A DNA stretch of 12,777 nt, taken from assembly GCA_021299565.1 (NCBI GenBank), contig JAJTHA010000097.1, forward strand, positions 1-12,777, in the 5' to 3' direction. The notes under the pieces are model-generated. The model did no database searches and was not told the DNA's origin. It saw only the letters and a list, made by a program, of their open reading frames with translations. Source of the stretch: Candidatus Caenarcanales bacterium (lineage in GTDB: Bacteria; Cyanobacteriota; Vampirovibrionia; LMEP-6097). Below are positions 1-7,968 of this stretch, one piece after another. Position 1 is the first letter of the stretch. Each line of letters opens with the position of its first letter. The translations under genes were made by a program, and so were the position numbers.

Positions 1-554
1 ACCAATAAAAGAAATATCTATTGGGTAATTTGTTTTAAGCTGTTCTACGGGAGAGCTTAGTCTTTCATGAGTGCCACCTTTTATAATCAAAACCTTTTCA
101 CCAAATTTTGCTTTAACTGCTCTTGCTAATTCTAGAGCCTGAAAAGCTCCAGGGGAACTAGATGTAAGAGCAACAATATCACCAGGCTTAATTGTCTCAA
201 GTGCATTTTGCCAAGCTTGTGAACGATTTAAATGAAATTCTTTATTTGTATAACCATGACTTGAAGCAATTTTTTTACTATATTTAAAGCAATCGCCAGA
301 GTATTGCCATAGATTGAATCACCAGGTTTACCAGCATCTACCAAAATAATCCTTTTCTCTTTGTTTGTGTTTTGCAATTTTGCAATATTATTGATCGTAA
401 TTGCAGCGCTTTCTGGATTTTTTTCTTTGACTTCTTTTGCTGAAATTGAAGCAAGGCTAGGAGCATTATTGGTATTTTGAACAGCCGATGTCGCTTGGCC
501 TTGATTAGCTAAGGCATTAGAGGTAAACGTGATACTAGTTTTATCGATTTGCAT
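1..554 (-). pseudogene. Unrecognised protein, 5' part, reading frame interrupted at an A7 run; runs off the left edge
   Basis: From the ATG at 552-554 one frame runs 95 codons to Lys94-Lys95 and then, unshifted, reaches a stop after 13 more codons (108 codons in all). If the ribosome or the sequence slips -1 at the seven A of 270-276, the frame stays open for 90 further codons to the window edge with sensible protein sequence (IASSHGYTNKEF, then KPGDIVALTSSSPG and KAKFGEKVLIIKGG). The continuation frame has two stops just upstream (328-330 and 319-321) and no start of its own, so the two halves belong together. Residues 1-65 are rich in Asn, Ser, Ala and Thr and look disordered. From about residue 68 the pattern alternates strand and helix, like an alpha/beta Rossmann-type fold. 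I do not recognise the family; a weak resemblance to SIS-type sugar-phosphate-binding segments is not enough to assign. The break may be a mutation, a base-call error or programmed frameshifting. Confidence 0.6.
270..276 (-). other. A AAA AAA slippery heptamer at the frame break
   Basis: On the minus strand the sequence reads GTA AAA AAA TTG in the upstream frame, which puts A AAA AAA in exact register for -1 slippage (X XXY YYZ). Slipping gives ATT GCT TCA, the frame that stays open to the window edge. The register is seen directly; use as a programmed site is inference, and an indel in a homopolymer is at least as likely. Confidence 0.4.
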
Positions 555-574
555 TATTATCTAGAACTTGATAT

Positions 575-583
575 ATCATAGCA
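575..583 (-). promoter_or_regulatory. Extended -10 promoter, leftward
   Basis: The minus strand reads TGCTATGAT, a TGn extension followed by a five-of-six -10 hexamer (TATGAT). It would start transcription near 568, about 14 nt before the ATG at 554. No convincing -35 hexamer is visible, as is usual for extended -10 promoters. It lies back to back with the rightward element at 592-600. Confidence 0.4.
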
Positions 584-591
584 TATTTAGA

Positions 592-600
592 TGTTATAAT
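592..600 (+). promoter_or_regulatory. Extended -10 promoter, rightward
   Basis: TGTTATAAT is a perfect -10 hexamer (TATAAT at 595-600) with a TGn extension. The expected start of transcription is about 606-608. That leaves only about 9 nt before the GTG at 616, or about 60 nt before the ATG at 667. The nearest TTGATA (568-573) is 21 bp away, too far to be a normal -35, so this looks like a -35-independent promoter for the two-gene operon. Confidence 0.5.
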
Positions 601-615
601 CAAGTACTTAATTAA

Positions 616-2013
616 GTGCATAACTATCCTTTACCATCAATAGTAAATCGGGTTTCTTGGCCAATAATGCAAAGAAACTCTAGTATAGATAATGTCACGA
701 CTTCATATATTCATAAAGCAAATCAAAAACATGTCAGTACGGACATTTGGGATAAGGCAAAAATTTGGGCAAAGATTTTTGATTCAAGACCATCAACTTA
801 TCGTGCGGTGATGGATTTAGTTGGTGCAGATATTCCAACCGTAATTGGTGGCATGCGCAATATTTATAGTTTTATTGAATCACTAGTAGAAGCCTCCGCG
901 AGTTTTATTATGGTTTTTGCTGCTCCAAAAATTACTAGTTTGGTTTCTGGAATAATTGGCAAATTGACGCTTGATCAAGAGCATCATGATGACATTCCCA
1001 ATCATTTATTGTTTCACCGTCAGGAATTACATGATTTGGAATCTTATAAAAGAGCCATAGATAGAATTAATGTAGAAGAAGTAGAAGACAAGGCTCATGT
1101 AGCAAGTTTATACCAAGAGTTAAACAACAGTAAGCAAGCAAAGAAGCAAGAGCAAATTCTCGATTCTATCAAAAATTTCTGTGAAAAATTTAAAGCAAAC
1201 AATAATGACAATGAATTAGATTCTCAACGCCGTAAAATTTTGAATTTCAAAGAAAAAGTACAATTGGCTGAAAGTACTATAGAAGGTGCGATCTGGGGCA
1301 GTTTTGGTATAACGATGCGTTTGTTTAGAAAGTATGTCTTAAGGCAAAACAGTTTCACTGGTACAGTTGCTTATACTAGCGCTAAACAAAGAACAAAGTT
1401 AGGAGATGATTCCAAAATGGGTTTCAAGGAATATCTGGGAGCTTTTGTTGGAATGGGAATTTCACCGATTCTAAATTATTTGGTTCTTAATGCAACTAGA
1501 GATAGAGTTAAAGTTAAGCAGAATAAATTTTTGAATTTTTTGGATCAGCAATTTGATATGAATCACGGTTTATATCCTAGACTTGGCATGATGTTCTCTT
1601 TTATGGTGATACCAAAATGGTCTAGTGTTTTTCTTACTGCACAGGGAAGAAATGAATTAATCGAAAAATTCTCAAAAGCAATTTCGATGATACCTTTGTG
1701 GTGGCTTGGACAAAAAATTACCAATGGACCACTTGCTGCTATGCGCGATAAGCAGATCCAGACTAAATACGGTACAGAGCCTGGCGTTCTTGTGGACAAG
1801 CCTAGAAGTCTTTTTCCTGAAGCTAATAAATATTACGAAGTGTTTAAGAAAATACAAAAAATCAGCGATCCGAAAATAAGAGAGGATATTTTTAATCAGC
1901 ATGCAAAAACTGTTTATCAAGGTTTGGGATTGCATACTTTCTTGATTTTTTCGGCGATAATAGGTTCACAATACTTGACTAAACTGAGAGTGCAAAAAGC
2001 TATCAAAGGATGA
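616..2013 (+). CDS. Unrecognised multi-pass membrane protein
   Basis: A protein of up to 465 residues that I cannot assign to a family. Hydrophobic, probably membrane-embedded segments lie near residues 90-115, 273-291, 323-341, 355-366 and 437-453. Between the first two is a long charged, helical stretch (about 130-222) rich in Lys, Glu and Gln that could form a coiled coil and probably sits in the cytoplasm. A segment at about 57-85 (SRPSTYRAVMDLVGADIPTV) is well ordered and may be conserved. Neither start has a good ribosome binding site. The GTG at 616 directly follows an in-frame TAA and lies only about 9 nt after the predicted transcription start; the ATG at 667 (residue 18) is the better choice if a normal leader is required. 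It is followed after 3 bp by the MarR-GNAT gene, so the two are probably co-transcribed. A role in membrane organisation or transport is possible but unsupported. Confidence 0.75.
   Translation: MHNYPLPSIVNRVSWPIMQRNSSIDNVTTSYIHKANQKHVSTDIWDKAKIWAKIFDSRPSTYRAVMDLVGADIPTVIGGMRNIYSFIESLVEASASFIMVFAAPKITSLVSGIIGKLTLDQEHHDDIPNHLLFHRQELHDLESYKRAIDRINVEEVEDKAHVASLYQELNNSKQAKKQEQILDSIKNFCEKFKANNNDNELDSQRRKILNFKEKVQLAESTIEGAIWGSFGITMRLFRKYVLRQNSFTGTVAYTSAKQRTKLGDDSKMGFKEYLGAFVGMGISPILNYLVLNATRDRVKVKQNKFLNFLDQQFDMNHGLYPRLGMMFSFMVIPKWSSVFLTAQGRNELIEKFSKAISMIPLWWLGQKITNGPLAAMRDKQIQTKYGTEPGVLVDKPRSLFPEANKYYEVFKKIQKISDPKIREDIFNQHAKTVYQGLGLHTFLIFSAIIGSQYLTKLRVQKAIKG
2005..2010 (+). promoter_or_regulatory. 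Shine-Dalgarno site for the MarR-GNAT gene
   Basis: AAAGGA ends 6 nt before the ATG at 2017 and overlaps the last codons of the upstream gene. It fixes the start of the second gene and shows that this organism does use Shine-Dalgarno sites. That makes their absence before most other genes here notable. Confidence 0.6.
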
Positions 2014-2016
2014 TTT

Positions 2017-2979
2017 ATGATTATAGAGCAAATGAAAATTCACGAATACATTGAAAACTTGCCGAATGATAGCATTCTAGCTATTGGTTCACTGACCAAA
2101 AGACTTACTGATATTTTGTTCACTCAAGTTCAGGATTTATATACAAAGAGAGGACATGATTTCAAACCAGTTTGGTTTTCATTTCTTCTAGCCCTCAAAA
2201 AAGCTGATGGTCTAGATTTGAAATCTCTAGCCGCTAAAAGAGGCGTGAGCCCTTCGGCAGCTTCTCAGGTGGTAAAAGAATTAGAGAGAAAAGGCCTCGC
2301 GACGACAGTTACTAATAAAACCGATTCAAGATTTATTTTCATTCAAATCACTGAAAAGGGCATACATGCTCTTAATGACTTGGTTCCAGAGCTTAAGCTT
2401 CTTGAAGATGTTTTTACAGAACTTTTGGGACCTGATAAGGATTTGATTTTAAATCGTTTATCTTTTTTTGAACAACAACTCAAACGAAAAGCAATTCATG
2501 AAAGACTTAGTAGCTCAATTAAAATTAAGCCCTATTCAAGTAATTTTCAAGAGCAGTTCAAAGAGCTTAATCGAGAATGGCTCAGTGAACTTTTTGAATT
2601 AACCGCTTATGACAATGAACAATTAGCTAATCCAGAGCATTCAATATTGGCTCAAGGTGGACAAATTCTTCTTGCTTGTGATGAATCTGAGTTACTTGGG
2701 ACAATTGCATTATTGCATCACTCGGATCAAGCCTGTGAGATTTCCAAAATGACTGTAGCAAAAAATTATAGAGGGCAAAATATTGGTAAGTTGTTATTAG
2801 AATCAATTATTAATCAAGCAAAACAAAAATCATATGGTTATATTATTCTCTATGCCAATTCTAAATTAGAGTCAGCGATTCATTTATATGAAAAGTTTGG
2901 ATTTTATAGAGTGCCAATTGATAGCGAAGGCGACAAATATGGCTCCAGATGTAATTTAGCTTATAGAATGGATCTTTAG
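2017..2979 (+). CDS. MarR-family regulator fused to a GNAT N-acetyltransferase
   Basis: A 320-residue two-domain protein. Residues about 15-160 form a MarR winged helix-turn-helix: a helical dimerisation segment, the HTH at about 66-98 (recognition helix around SPSAASQVVKELE) and the wing at about 99-115 (NKTDSRFIFIQITEKG). Residues about 168-320 form a GNAT acetyltransferase: the strand ending GGQILLAC, then KMTVAKNYRGQNIGKLLLE with the acetyl-CoA pyrophosphate loop RGQNIG at 252-257, and the C-terminal YANSKLESAIHLYEKFGF at 279-296. This fusion architecture is known and is usually annotated as a bifunctional regulator/acetyltransferase. The ligand and the acetylated substrate are not predictable from sequence. 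It is the second gene of an operon with the membrane protein, 3 bp downstream of it, so it may regulate that operon or modify a small molecule handled by its partner. Both domains look intact. Confidence 0.9.
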   Translation: MIIEQMKIHEYIENLPNDSILAIGSLTKRLTDILFTQVQDLYTKRGHDFKPVWFSFLLALKKADGLDLKSLAAKRGVSPSAASQVVKELERKGLATTVTNKTDSRFIFIQITEKGIHALNDLVPELKLLEDVFTELLGPDKDLILNRLSFFEQQLKRKAIHERLSSSIKIKPYSSNFQEQFKELNREWLSELFELTAYDNEQLANPEHSILAQGGQILLACDESELLGTIALLHHSDQACEISKMTVAKNYRGQNIGKLLLESIINQAKQKSYGYIILYANSKLESAIHLYEKFGFYRVPIDSEGDKYGSRCNLAYRMDL

Positions 2980-3110
2980 CGCGTCGAGAAAACAAAAAAT
3001 GCCCCTATCACTATTCGATTCTCATCAACAAATTGACTCAAATCTTGATTGAGATTTATGTTTACATCACCTCCATCACCGATGCTAACTGTGCCTTGGC
3101 TTGTATCTCC
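2976..3110 (-). pseudogene. Remnant of a fibre-protein paralogue
   Basis: Read on the minus strand, this stretch encodes TSQGTVSIGDGGDVNINLN, which matches ASQDTVTIGDGGDVNINLN in the 1202-codon fibre protein. In DNA, 47 of 55 bases match between 3049-3103 and 8610-8664. The frame then continues with unrelated codons to a TAA at 2976-2978. It has no start codon or signal peptide and lies in the -1 frame relative to the DUF58 gene that ends 8 bp away. It is a fossil of a second fibre gene, joined to the hemerythrin remnant in the same convergent orientation as the intact pair at 7969-11968. Confidence 0.75.
2999..3052 (+). pseudogene. Remnant of a hemerythrin paralogue (first 17 codons)
   Basis: ATG followed by 16 codons and TGA reads MPLSLFDSHQQIDSNLD. 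This aligns without gaps to the start of the hemerythrin at 7969 (MPQSLLISHKQINSNLE), with 11 of 17 residues identical. At DNA level 40 of 50 bases match between 2999-3048 and 7969-8018. The first His ligand (His9) is retained, but everything after it is gone: at about 3048 the sequence switches to fibre-gene homology. It is a decayed 5' end, not a functional gene. Confidence 0.75.
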
Positions 3111-3118
3111 TCTTCTAG

Positions 3119-6100
3119 TTAATTTATCTGACTAGCTACAAGAATTTCTGAACCTTGTTGTTTAGACCATGAATCAAAGAGATGATAAGAATTTGTGATT
3201 TTTTTAGACCTCGCCCCGCCAGGTATAAGAATATGAACTTGAGAATTTTTGTAGCGAGGATGATATGGCACAGTTAAGATAGGACTTTCTATGGAATTAA
3301 AAGGGTTAAGATTCGCTGTTGCTAGTGCCCTTAAACTGAGAAATAAATCCATTAAGCGTGTTCTTCTACCGTAATCATCTTTGATTGCTTTACCTTGGAC
3401 TATCCCATTAATTTCTTCTTTGGAGAGTTGTAGAATTGGTACTCCATTGCAAGTGATAGTAAGTGTTTTGTTGTTTTTTTTATGACCATTTTGATAAATA
3501 AATTGAACTAAATTTTCAAATGGTTCTAAGCCTATATACCCATCTTTGATAGCATTGTGATAAGAGTTTAACCAAGATAGATCAATAATATATTCCTGAG
3601 ATCTTAATTCAACATCGTCAGTCAATGTTTTAGTGTGTGGCTTACCTGTTCTAGCATAAAGAGACCAGTCAATTTTTCTAATATCATCTCCTTGTACATG
3701 GGGTCTTGAGTAATTATATTCAGTAGATCCAAGGACACTACCAGCTCTGCTTCCAGAGTAACCACTTCGTGTTTTAGAATCAATGAGTGGCTTTGATTGT
3801 ATATCAACTGGTTTACGTTTACTAAGATTGTTATTTAATTTTTTTGCTCTAGTCCATTCAAAATTACCTTCATGAAGATATCTTTTTAAGTTATTGCAAA
3901 CAGCTTTGTTGAAAATATAGTTAAAAGCATGTGAAGAACTTTTCATGCGTGCCAAATGGCTAAATAAACTATCTGGACTCAAGCCAGGTAACTTAGTCTT
4001 AATAAGATCTTGAGCGGGACCAGTAGTTAAAGGATTTTTTTGTTTATTGAATAAGGGTTCGTTGTACCAATTTAGCCATTGCCATTCATGTTTTAGTGTC
4101 TCTTTTAATTTCGCATCATAAATAATATTATGCCTAAATAATCTTTTACCTAGATTATTTAATCCGTTTGTCAAGGCTTTTATATCTTTCGCGAAGACGC
4201 TTTTTTGACAAGCTTCTATTAAAGCTTCGTCTATGAGTGCAATGACATTTTCAGATTCATTTAGATTTTGGTCTAAAGTAGAGCAAAGCTTAGAGCGCAA
4301 AGTTTTTTGTTTGTCTTCATCTAAAATATTATAAACACCGGTTAGAAAATTAATAGCTCTATTGTCAACAAGTTCATATTTCCCAGTAAACTCTCTCAAC
4401 CTAGATCCTAAGGATAGTGGATCACTGGAACCATTTTCTATGCGCTGAATTTCATTTTCAATTTCTTGTTTTGCATTAGCTATAAAGTAATCAGTTTTGG
4501 CTTGAGGCAAAACTTCTTCAATACTTAAGCCTAAGCTTTTTAATAAAGTTAGAAACTCTGGATTATATTTGTTAATGAGTTCTTTTTTATCCTCAATGCC
4601 TAATGAGTCAAACAAATCCCCAACAAAACTAGGTCGATTGCGATTGTTCACTTCTTCAAGGCTAATCTCTCTTGAGAATTCAGCAAGGATTTTGTCATAA
4701 AACTCTTTGCTGAGCTTAGTAGATTCATCGAGCCTATCTTTAGGACCTGCTAGTCTGTATAATTGGCTGAGTTCTGTTATTTTTTTTGCATGTAACGCTT
4801 CTGAGCTAATTCTTTGATAAGCTCTCTCTAAATCGACTTCAATTATGGGGTTTAGAAAATCTTTGCCTGGGTTAACTCGACTATGTACTAAAGTGGAGTC
4901 TAGTTTGATAGTAGGGAGTTTTTGATATAGTCTCAGCCTGAATTCATCTTCTGATCTTGGTTTAAATTTAATACCTCTTTCTGGGCAACTTTGCCTAACT
5001 GGCTCTGGTTCAATCTCAAGATCAAAGAGTTGTTTCATTTGAACAGTCTCATTTTTGTATCCAACTTTTTGAAGAAACTTATTAAACTCTTCGTCACTAA
5101 TAATTCCTTTGGTATCTACACCAAATTTGTATAGATTCTTAAGCATGCCGACTAGTCCATTAACGTATAAACTTTCGAGAAGCTTTTTTCGCATCATTTC
5201 TCTAAGCTGGAGTTTGAAAGTATCTTGAAGAAGGATTTTATCTTCTTTAATGAGAAATATATTTGGTGCAGGATTTGCTCTAAGAATTAAGTCACAAAGA
5301 TTTGATTTTTCATTATGTTTTTTAGTATTGATAAAAGCAGCAAAATTTTCTGAGAAAATTGATTCCGCTATCATTTTTTCTAATTGTTTTGGATTATGGT
5401 GGGCTAAGTCTTGCATTAAACTATAGCTTTCACTTGGAGCAAATGAAGGTGTACAGTCATAACCATCATCTAGAATTGGATCTAAGCCGTAATAGTCACC
5501 TTTGATATCTACTCTAAAGGAACAGAGCTTTGCTAATAACTCACTTGTTCTATCAAAGAGTTTGCTCATTTGTTGATTAGGTATTTCCCCGTCTGAAAGA
5601 ACTTGAGTTTTTTTGTTAATTAGAGTTTTATATAGTTTTGTTAGTATTGTGATTTTTATGTCTGAAAAATTAGATCTTTCAGAAAAGAATATTTTATTAT
5701 TCAAGAAGCCTTCTAGTTCATCAAGGCTTAGATCACGAAGGTCTTCAGTTCTAAATATTGCTGAAAAAAGTTTTTTGTTTAGATCATTACCAAAAATTCC
5801 TTCAAATACATGCTTGATATACATCTCACCATTTTCCACATCAGAGTATTGCTCAGCAGCAGTGAAAATATCTAGTGATTTAAAAATAAAATACCTCATT
5901 CTCTTTCTTAATTCAGGGTTTGATTTTAGTATTACAATCAAATCTTCTTTTTTTTCATCTTTATCCATGAAGTATGCTTGATTGATGATTTTCTTTATTA
6001 TGTGAGGAGTTCTTATGATTTTAGAAGCATGATCACTATTAGGATTGTTTGCATAATCGATAATTGATTTATAACCACCGTCGTCAAGATAAAGATTATC

Positions 6101-7933
6101 ATTGTCCACTCTCTCTAACTCCGCAAGGTGTTTAACTATTGCTTCAACATTAACTAATTGAATATTCCTCTGCCATTGGGCTTTACCTTGTTCAAGTTCA
6201 AGAGCGTAGTAGTTTAAAAATTCTTGACCATTTTCAAAATCATTTGCATTTTGAAGACTATAAGCACAAATAGTTTTTTCTTGATCCTTTCTTGTCAGTG
6301 GGCTGATGAGTCCTTTAGTCTTTGTAGCTGGTTCTAAATTCACACTAGCAGTGAGACAGTCATGTAATAAAGGAATAGAACTTGAGTCAGATTGAGCATC
6401 ACTTTTCAAGGAAGCTTGAGTAAAAGCATTGAAAGACTGTGTTGCTGCAAATTCATGAGCCTCACCATCTTCGTTAAAATAAACTATTGAATATGAATAG
6501 GGTTCAACCATGATGCTATCTTGACCTTCAGGGTCTTGAGTGAATTTTCCATTAGTGCTGATGTATGATGCAATACCAGCTCGCCTGAATTCGTTACAAA
6601 TTAATAAATTAAGTTGAGCAATTTCAGTCTCTGAAAGTGATTCTCCAAAATTCACACTAGAAAATACTTTATTTGCAATAAAAGGTATTTTGTCTTGAAT
6701 ATTTGGCAACTTTTTTATTAAGCGATCATGCATTGCCAAATCAATAGGGTCGGCTATTTCTATTGTTAAGTCTCTATGCGTTTTTGCATCTAGTTTCTGA
6801 GATTTTTGCTCAAGTAAATAGTGTATTTTTGTAACATCGGAATTTTGATCATTATTGAGTTTAACGGCTCCAATAGCATTTTGTGTAACGAGAAGAGGGT
6901 GTGTTGCTTGGCTACCATTTGCATTTATTTGACTCAAGTGAGTTACTTGGTAGCCTGGTGTACTTGGTAAAAATATAGTTTTTGAATTACTGTATAAATC
7001 AGTATTTATTGGTAACTCTACTTGGATCTGATTCTCAGCAAAGAGATTGTTTGAATCTAAATTAGGTATTTTAATTTCACTGAAGGTGAGAGCATGCTCT
7101 AGTTCTGGCTGAATTGCCATGCTAGCGTTGACAGTATCCTTATTCATTCTATAAACTGTGCCTAAGAACTTAGTAGTATCATCAAATTTTTGTCCTAATA
7201 GCTCAGTTGCATCAATTTTACGTGCTTGAAGTTCTTCAACATAGTCTTTTGGCTGAGTTTCACTATTGTCTGCTTCGTTTCGCGCTTGTGGATCAACTCG
7301 AGCAATTTCTGTTTTTGCTTTTTGGCTTTGTTCTGCAGCAGAAGACATGTTTTCTACTACTGAGCGATCTAGTTTTTTTGTAAAGTTTTTGTAGAGCTCC
7401 TTTAACTTTGCATGAGTTGAAAGGTTTAATAATCTCACTTCCATGCGATTAGTCAAATCTACTCCAATGTAGGGTATTGCTTTTTGTTCTAAATCTTCAT
7501 ATTGTTTTGCTGCACTAAGTTCTGTATAAAAGTCTTGGAGATTTAGCATCTCTTCCCGAACATATTTGAGATCTTGTGTAGCCTTTTCGTCTTTATTTAA
7601 ATTTTGTAACTTAATCGCGATATCGCGGATTTCAGTAATGAGCTTATTGAGATCTGAAAATTCTACTTGTCTTTTTTTAGCAATGCTATTTAAAAGTTCT
7701 TGGTCAAGATTTGTACTTGGGTAATATTTAAGAAAGCGAAGTAAGATTCTTCGAGCTTGCAAAAAAGTTTTGTCTTTAAGTTTACTGAGTCGATTAGTGT
7801 TTTGAGCAAAACTTTTATAACTCTTTTTTAAGGCGTGCTTATGCCAAGCACGTAGCAAACTATCACTCATATTTCCTAGAATTGAGTCTTCTTTGATCAT
7901 ATTAAGATAATCCAAGCAATATCCATGCTCCAA
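3119..7933 (-). CDS. Giant protein with a C-terminal DUF58 domain
   Basis: A 1604-codon gene of unknown function. The only clear family signal is DUF58 near the C-terminus: YSGSRAGSVLGSTEY at about 1392-1406, then RPHVQGDDIRKIDW at 1410-1423 and the following ARTGKP, the hallmark GD-R-IDW-AR signature. The strand IIDLSWLN (1449-1456) follows, where the vWA-like MIDAS would sit; it reads DLSWL instead of DxSxS, so metal binding is doubtful. Typical DUF58 proteins are about 300-450 residues, so some 1350 residues upstream are extra. They are mostly charged and helical, with no signal peptide or membrane segment, suggesting a cytoplasmic protein. Residues about 380-510 faintly recall a transglutaminase-like fold without its catalytic residues. 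No MoxR ATPase, the usual DUF58 partner, is adjacent. The start is uncertain: TTG at 7933, ATG at 7900 (residue 12) or ATG at 7870 (residue 22, with AGGA just upstream). The promoter at 7934-7942 favours the latter two. Residue numbers here count from the TTG. Confidence 0.8.
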   Translation of the reverse strand: MEHGYCLDYLNMIKEDSILGNMSDSLLRAWHKHALKKSYKSFAQNTNRLSKLKDKTFLQARRILLRFLKYYPSTNLDQELLNSIAKKRQVEFSDLNKLITEIRDIAIKLQNLNKDEKATQDLKYVREEMLNLQDFYTELSAAKQYEDLEQKAIPYIGVDLTNRMEVRLLNLSTHAKLKELYKNFTKKLDRSVVENMSSAAEQSQKAKTEIARVDPQARNEADNSETQPKDYVEELQARKIDATELLGQKFDDTTKFLGTVYRMNKDTVNASMAIQPELEHALTFSEIKIPNLDSNNLFAENQIQVELPINTDLYSNSKTIFLPSTPGYQVTHLSQINANGSQATHPLLVTQNAIGAVKLNNDQNSDVTKIHYLLEQKSQKLDAKTHRDLTIEIADPIDLAMHDRLIKKLPNIQDKIPFIANKVFSSVNFGESLSETEIAQLNLLICNEFRRAGIASYISTNGKFTQDPEGQDSIMVEPYSYSIVYFNEDGEAHEFAATQSFNAFTQASLKSDAQSDSSSIPLLHDCLTASVNLEPATKTKGLISPLTRKDQEKTICAYSLQNANDFENGQEFLNYYALELEQGKAQWQRNIQLVNVEAIVKHLAELERVDNDNLYLDDGGYKSIIDYANNPNSDHASKIIRTPHIIKKIINQAYFMDKDEKKEDLIVILKSNPELRKRMRYFIFKSLDIFTAAEQYSDVENGEMYIKHVFEGIFGNDLNKKLFSAIFRTEDLRDLSLDELEGFLNNKIFFSERSNFSDIKITILTKLYKTLINKKTQVLSDGEIPNQQMSKLFDRTSELLAKLCSFRVDIKGDYYGLDPILDDGYDCTPSFAPSESYSLMQDLAHHNPKQLEKMIAESIFSENFAAFINTKKHNEKSNLCDLILRANPAPNIFLIKEDKILLQDTFKLQLREMMRKKLLESLYVNGLVGMLKNLYKFGVDTKGIISDEEFNKFLQKVGYKNETVQMKQLFDLEIEPEPVRQSCPERGIKFKPRSEDEFRLRLYQKLPTIKLDSTLVHSRVNPGKDFLNPIIEVDLERAYQRISSEALHAKKITELSQLYRLAGPKDRLDESTKLSKEFYDKILAEFSREISLEEVNNRNRPSFVGDLFDSLGIEDKKELINKYNPEFLTLLKSLGLSIEEVLPQAKTDYFIANAKQEIENEIQRIENGSSDPLSLGSRLREFTGKYELVDNRAINFLTGVYNILDEDKQKTLRSKLCSTLDQNLNESENVIALIDEALIEACQKSVFAKDIKALTNGLNNLGKRLFRHNIIYDAKLKETLKHEWQWLNWYNEPLFNKQKNPLTTGPAQDLIKTKLPGLSPDSLFSHLARMKSSSHAFNYIFNKAVCNNLKRYLHEGNFEWTRAKKLNNNLSKRKPVDIQSKPLIDSKTRSGYSGSRAGSVLGSTEYNYSRPHVQGDDIRKIDWSLYARTGKPHTKTLTDDVELRSQEYIIDLSWLNSYHNAIKDGYIGLEPFENLVQFIYQNGHKKNNKTLTITCNGVPILQLSKEEINGIVQGKAIKDDYGRRTRLMDLFLSLRALATANLNPFNSIESPILTVPYHPRYKNSQVHILIPGGARSKKITNSYHLFDSWSKQQGSEILVASQIN

Positions 7934-7942
7934 ATAATATCA
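7934..7942 (-). promoter_or_regulatory. Extended -10 promoter for the DUF58 gene
   Basis: The minus strand reads TGATATTAT, a TGn extension plus TATTAT (five of six). Transcription would start near 7927, inside the longest reading of the frame. That argues for translation from the ATG at 7900 or 7870 rather than the TTG at 7933. No clear -35 is seen. Confidence 0.35.
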
Positions 7943-7968
7943 CATCGTGCATGCTAAATATTAAAGTA

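Noticed and set aside
3037..3057. Inverted repeat CTCAA...TTGAG / AAATCT...AGATTT between the convergent genes, considered as a bidirectional terminator.
   Set aside because: The stems are only 5-6 AT-rich pairs with no U-tract on either side. The repeat arises exactly at the junction of the two remnants and is better explained by that.
3050..3135. A -1 shift at the end of the DUF58 gene would extend it into the fibre-like peptide.
   Set aside because: There is no slippery heptamer near the stop, and the added peptide is explained by homology to the fibre gene, not by a DUF58 C-terminus.
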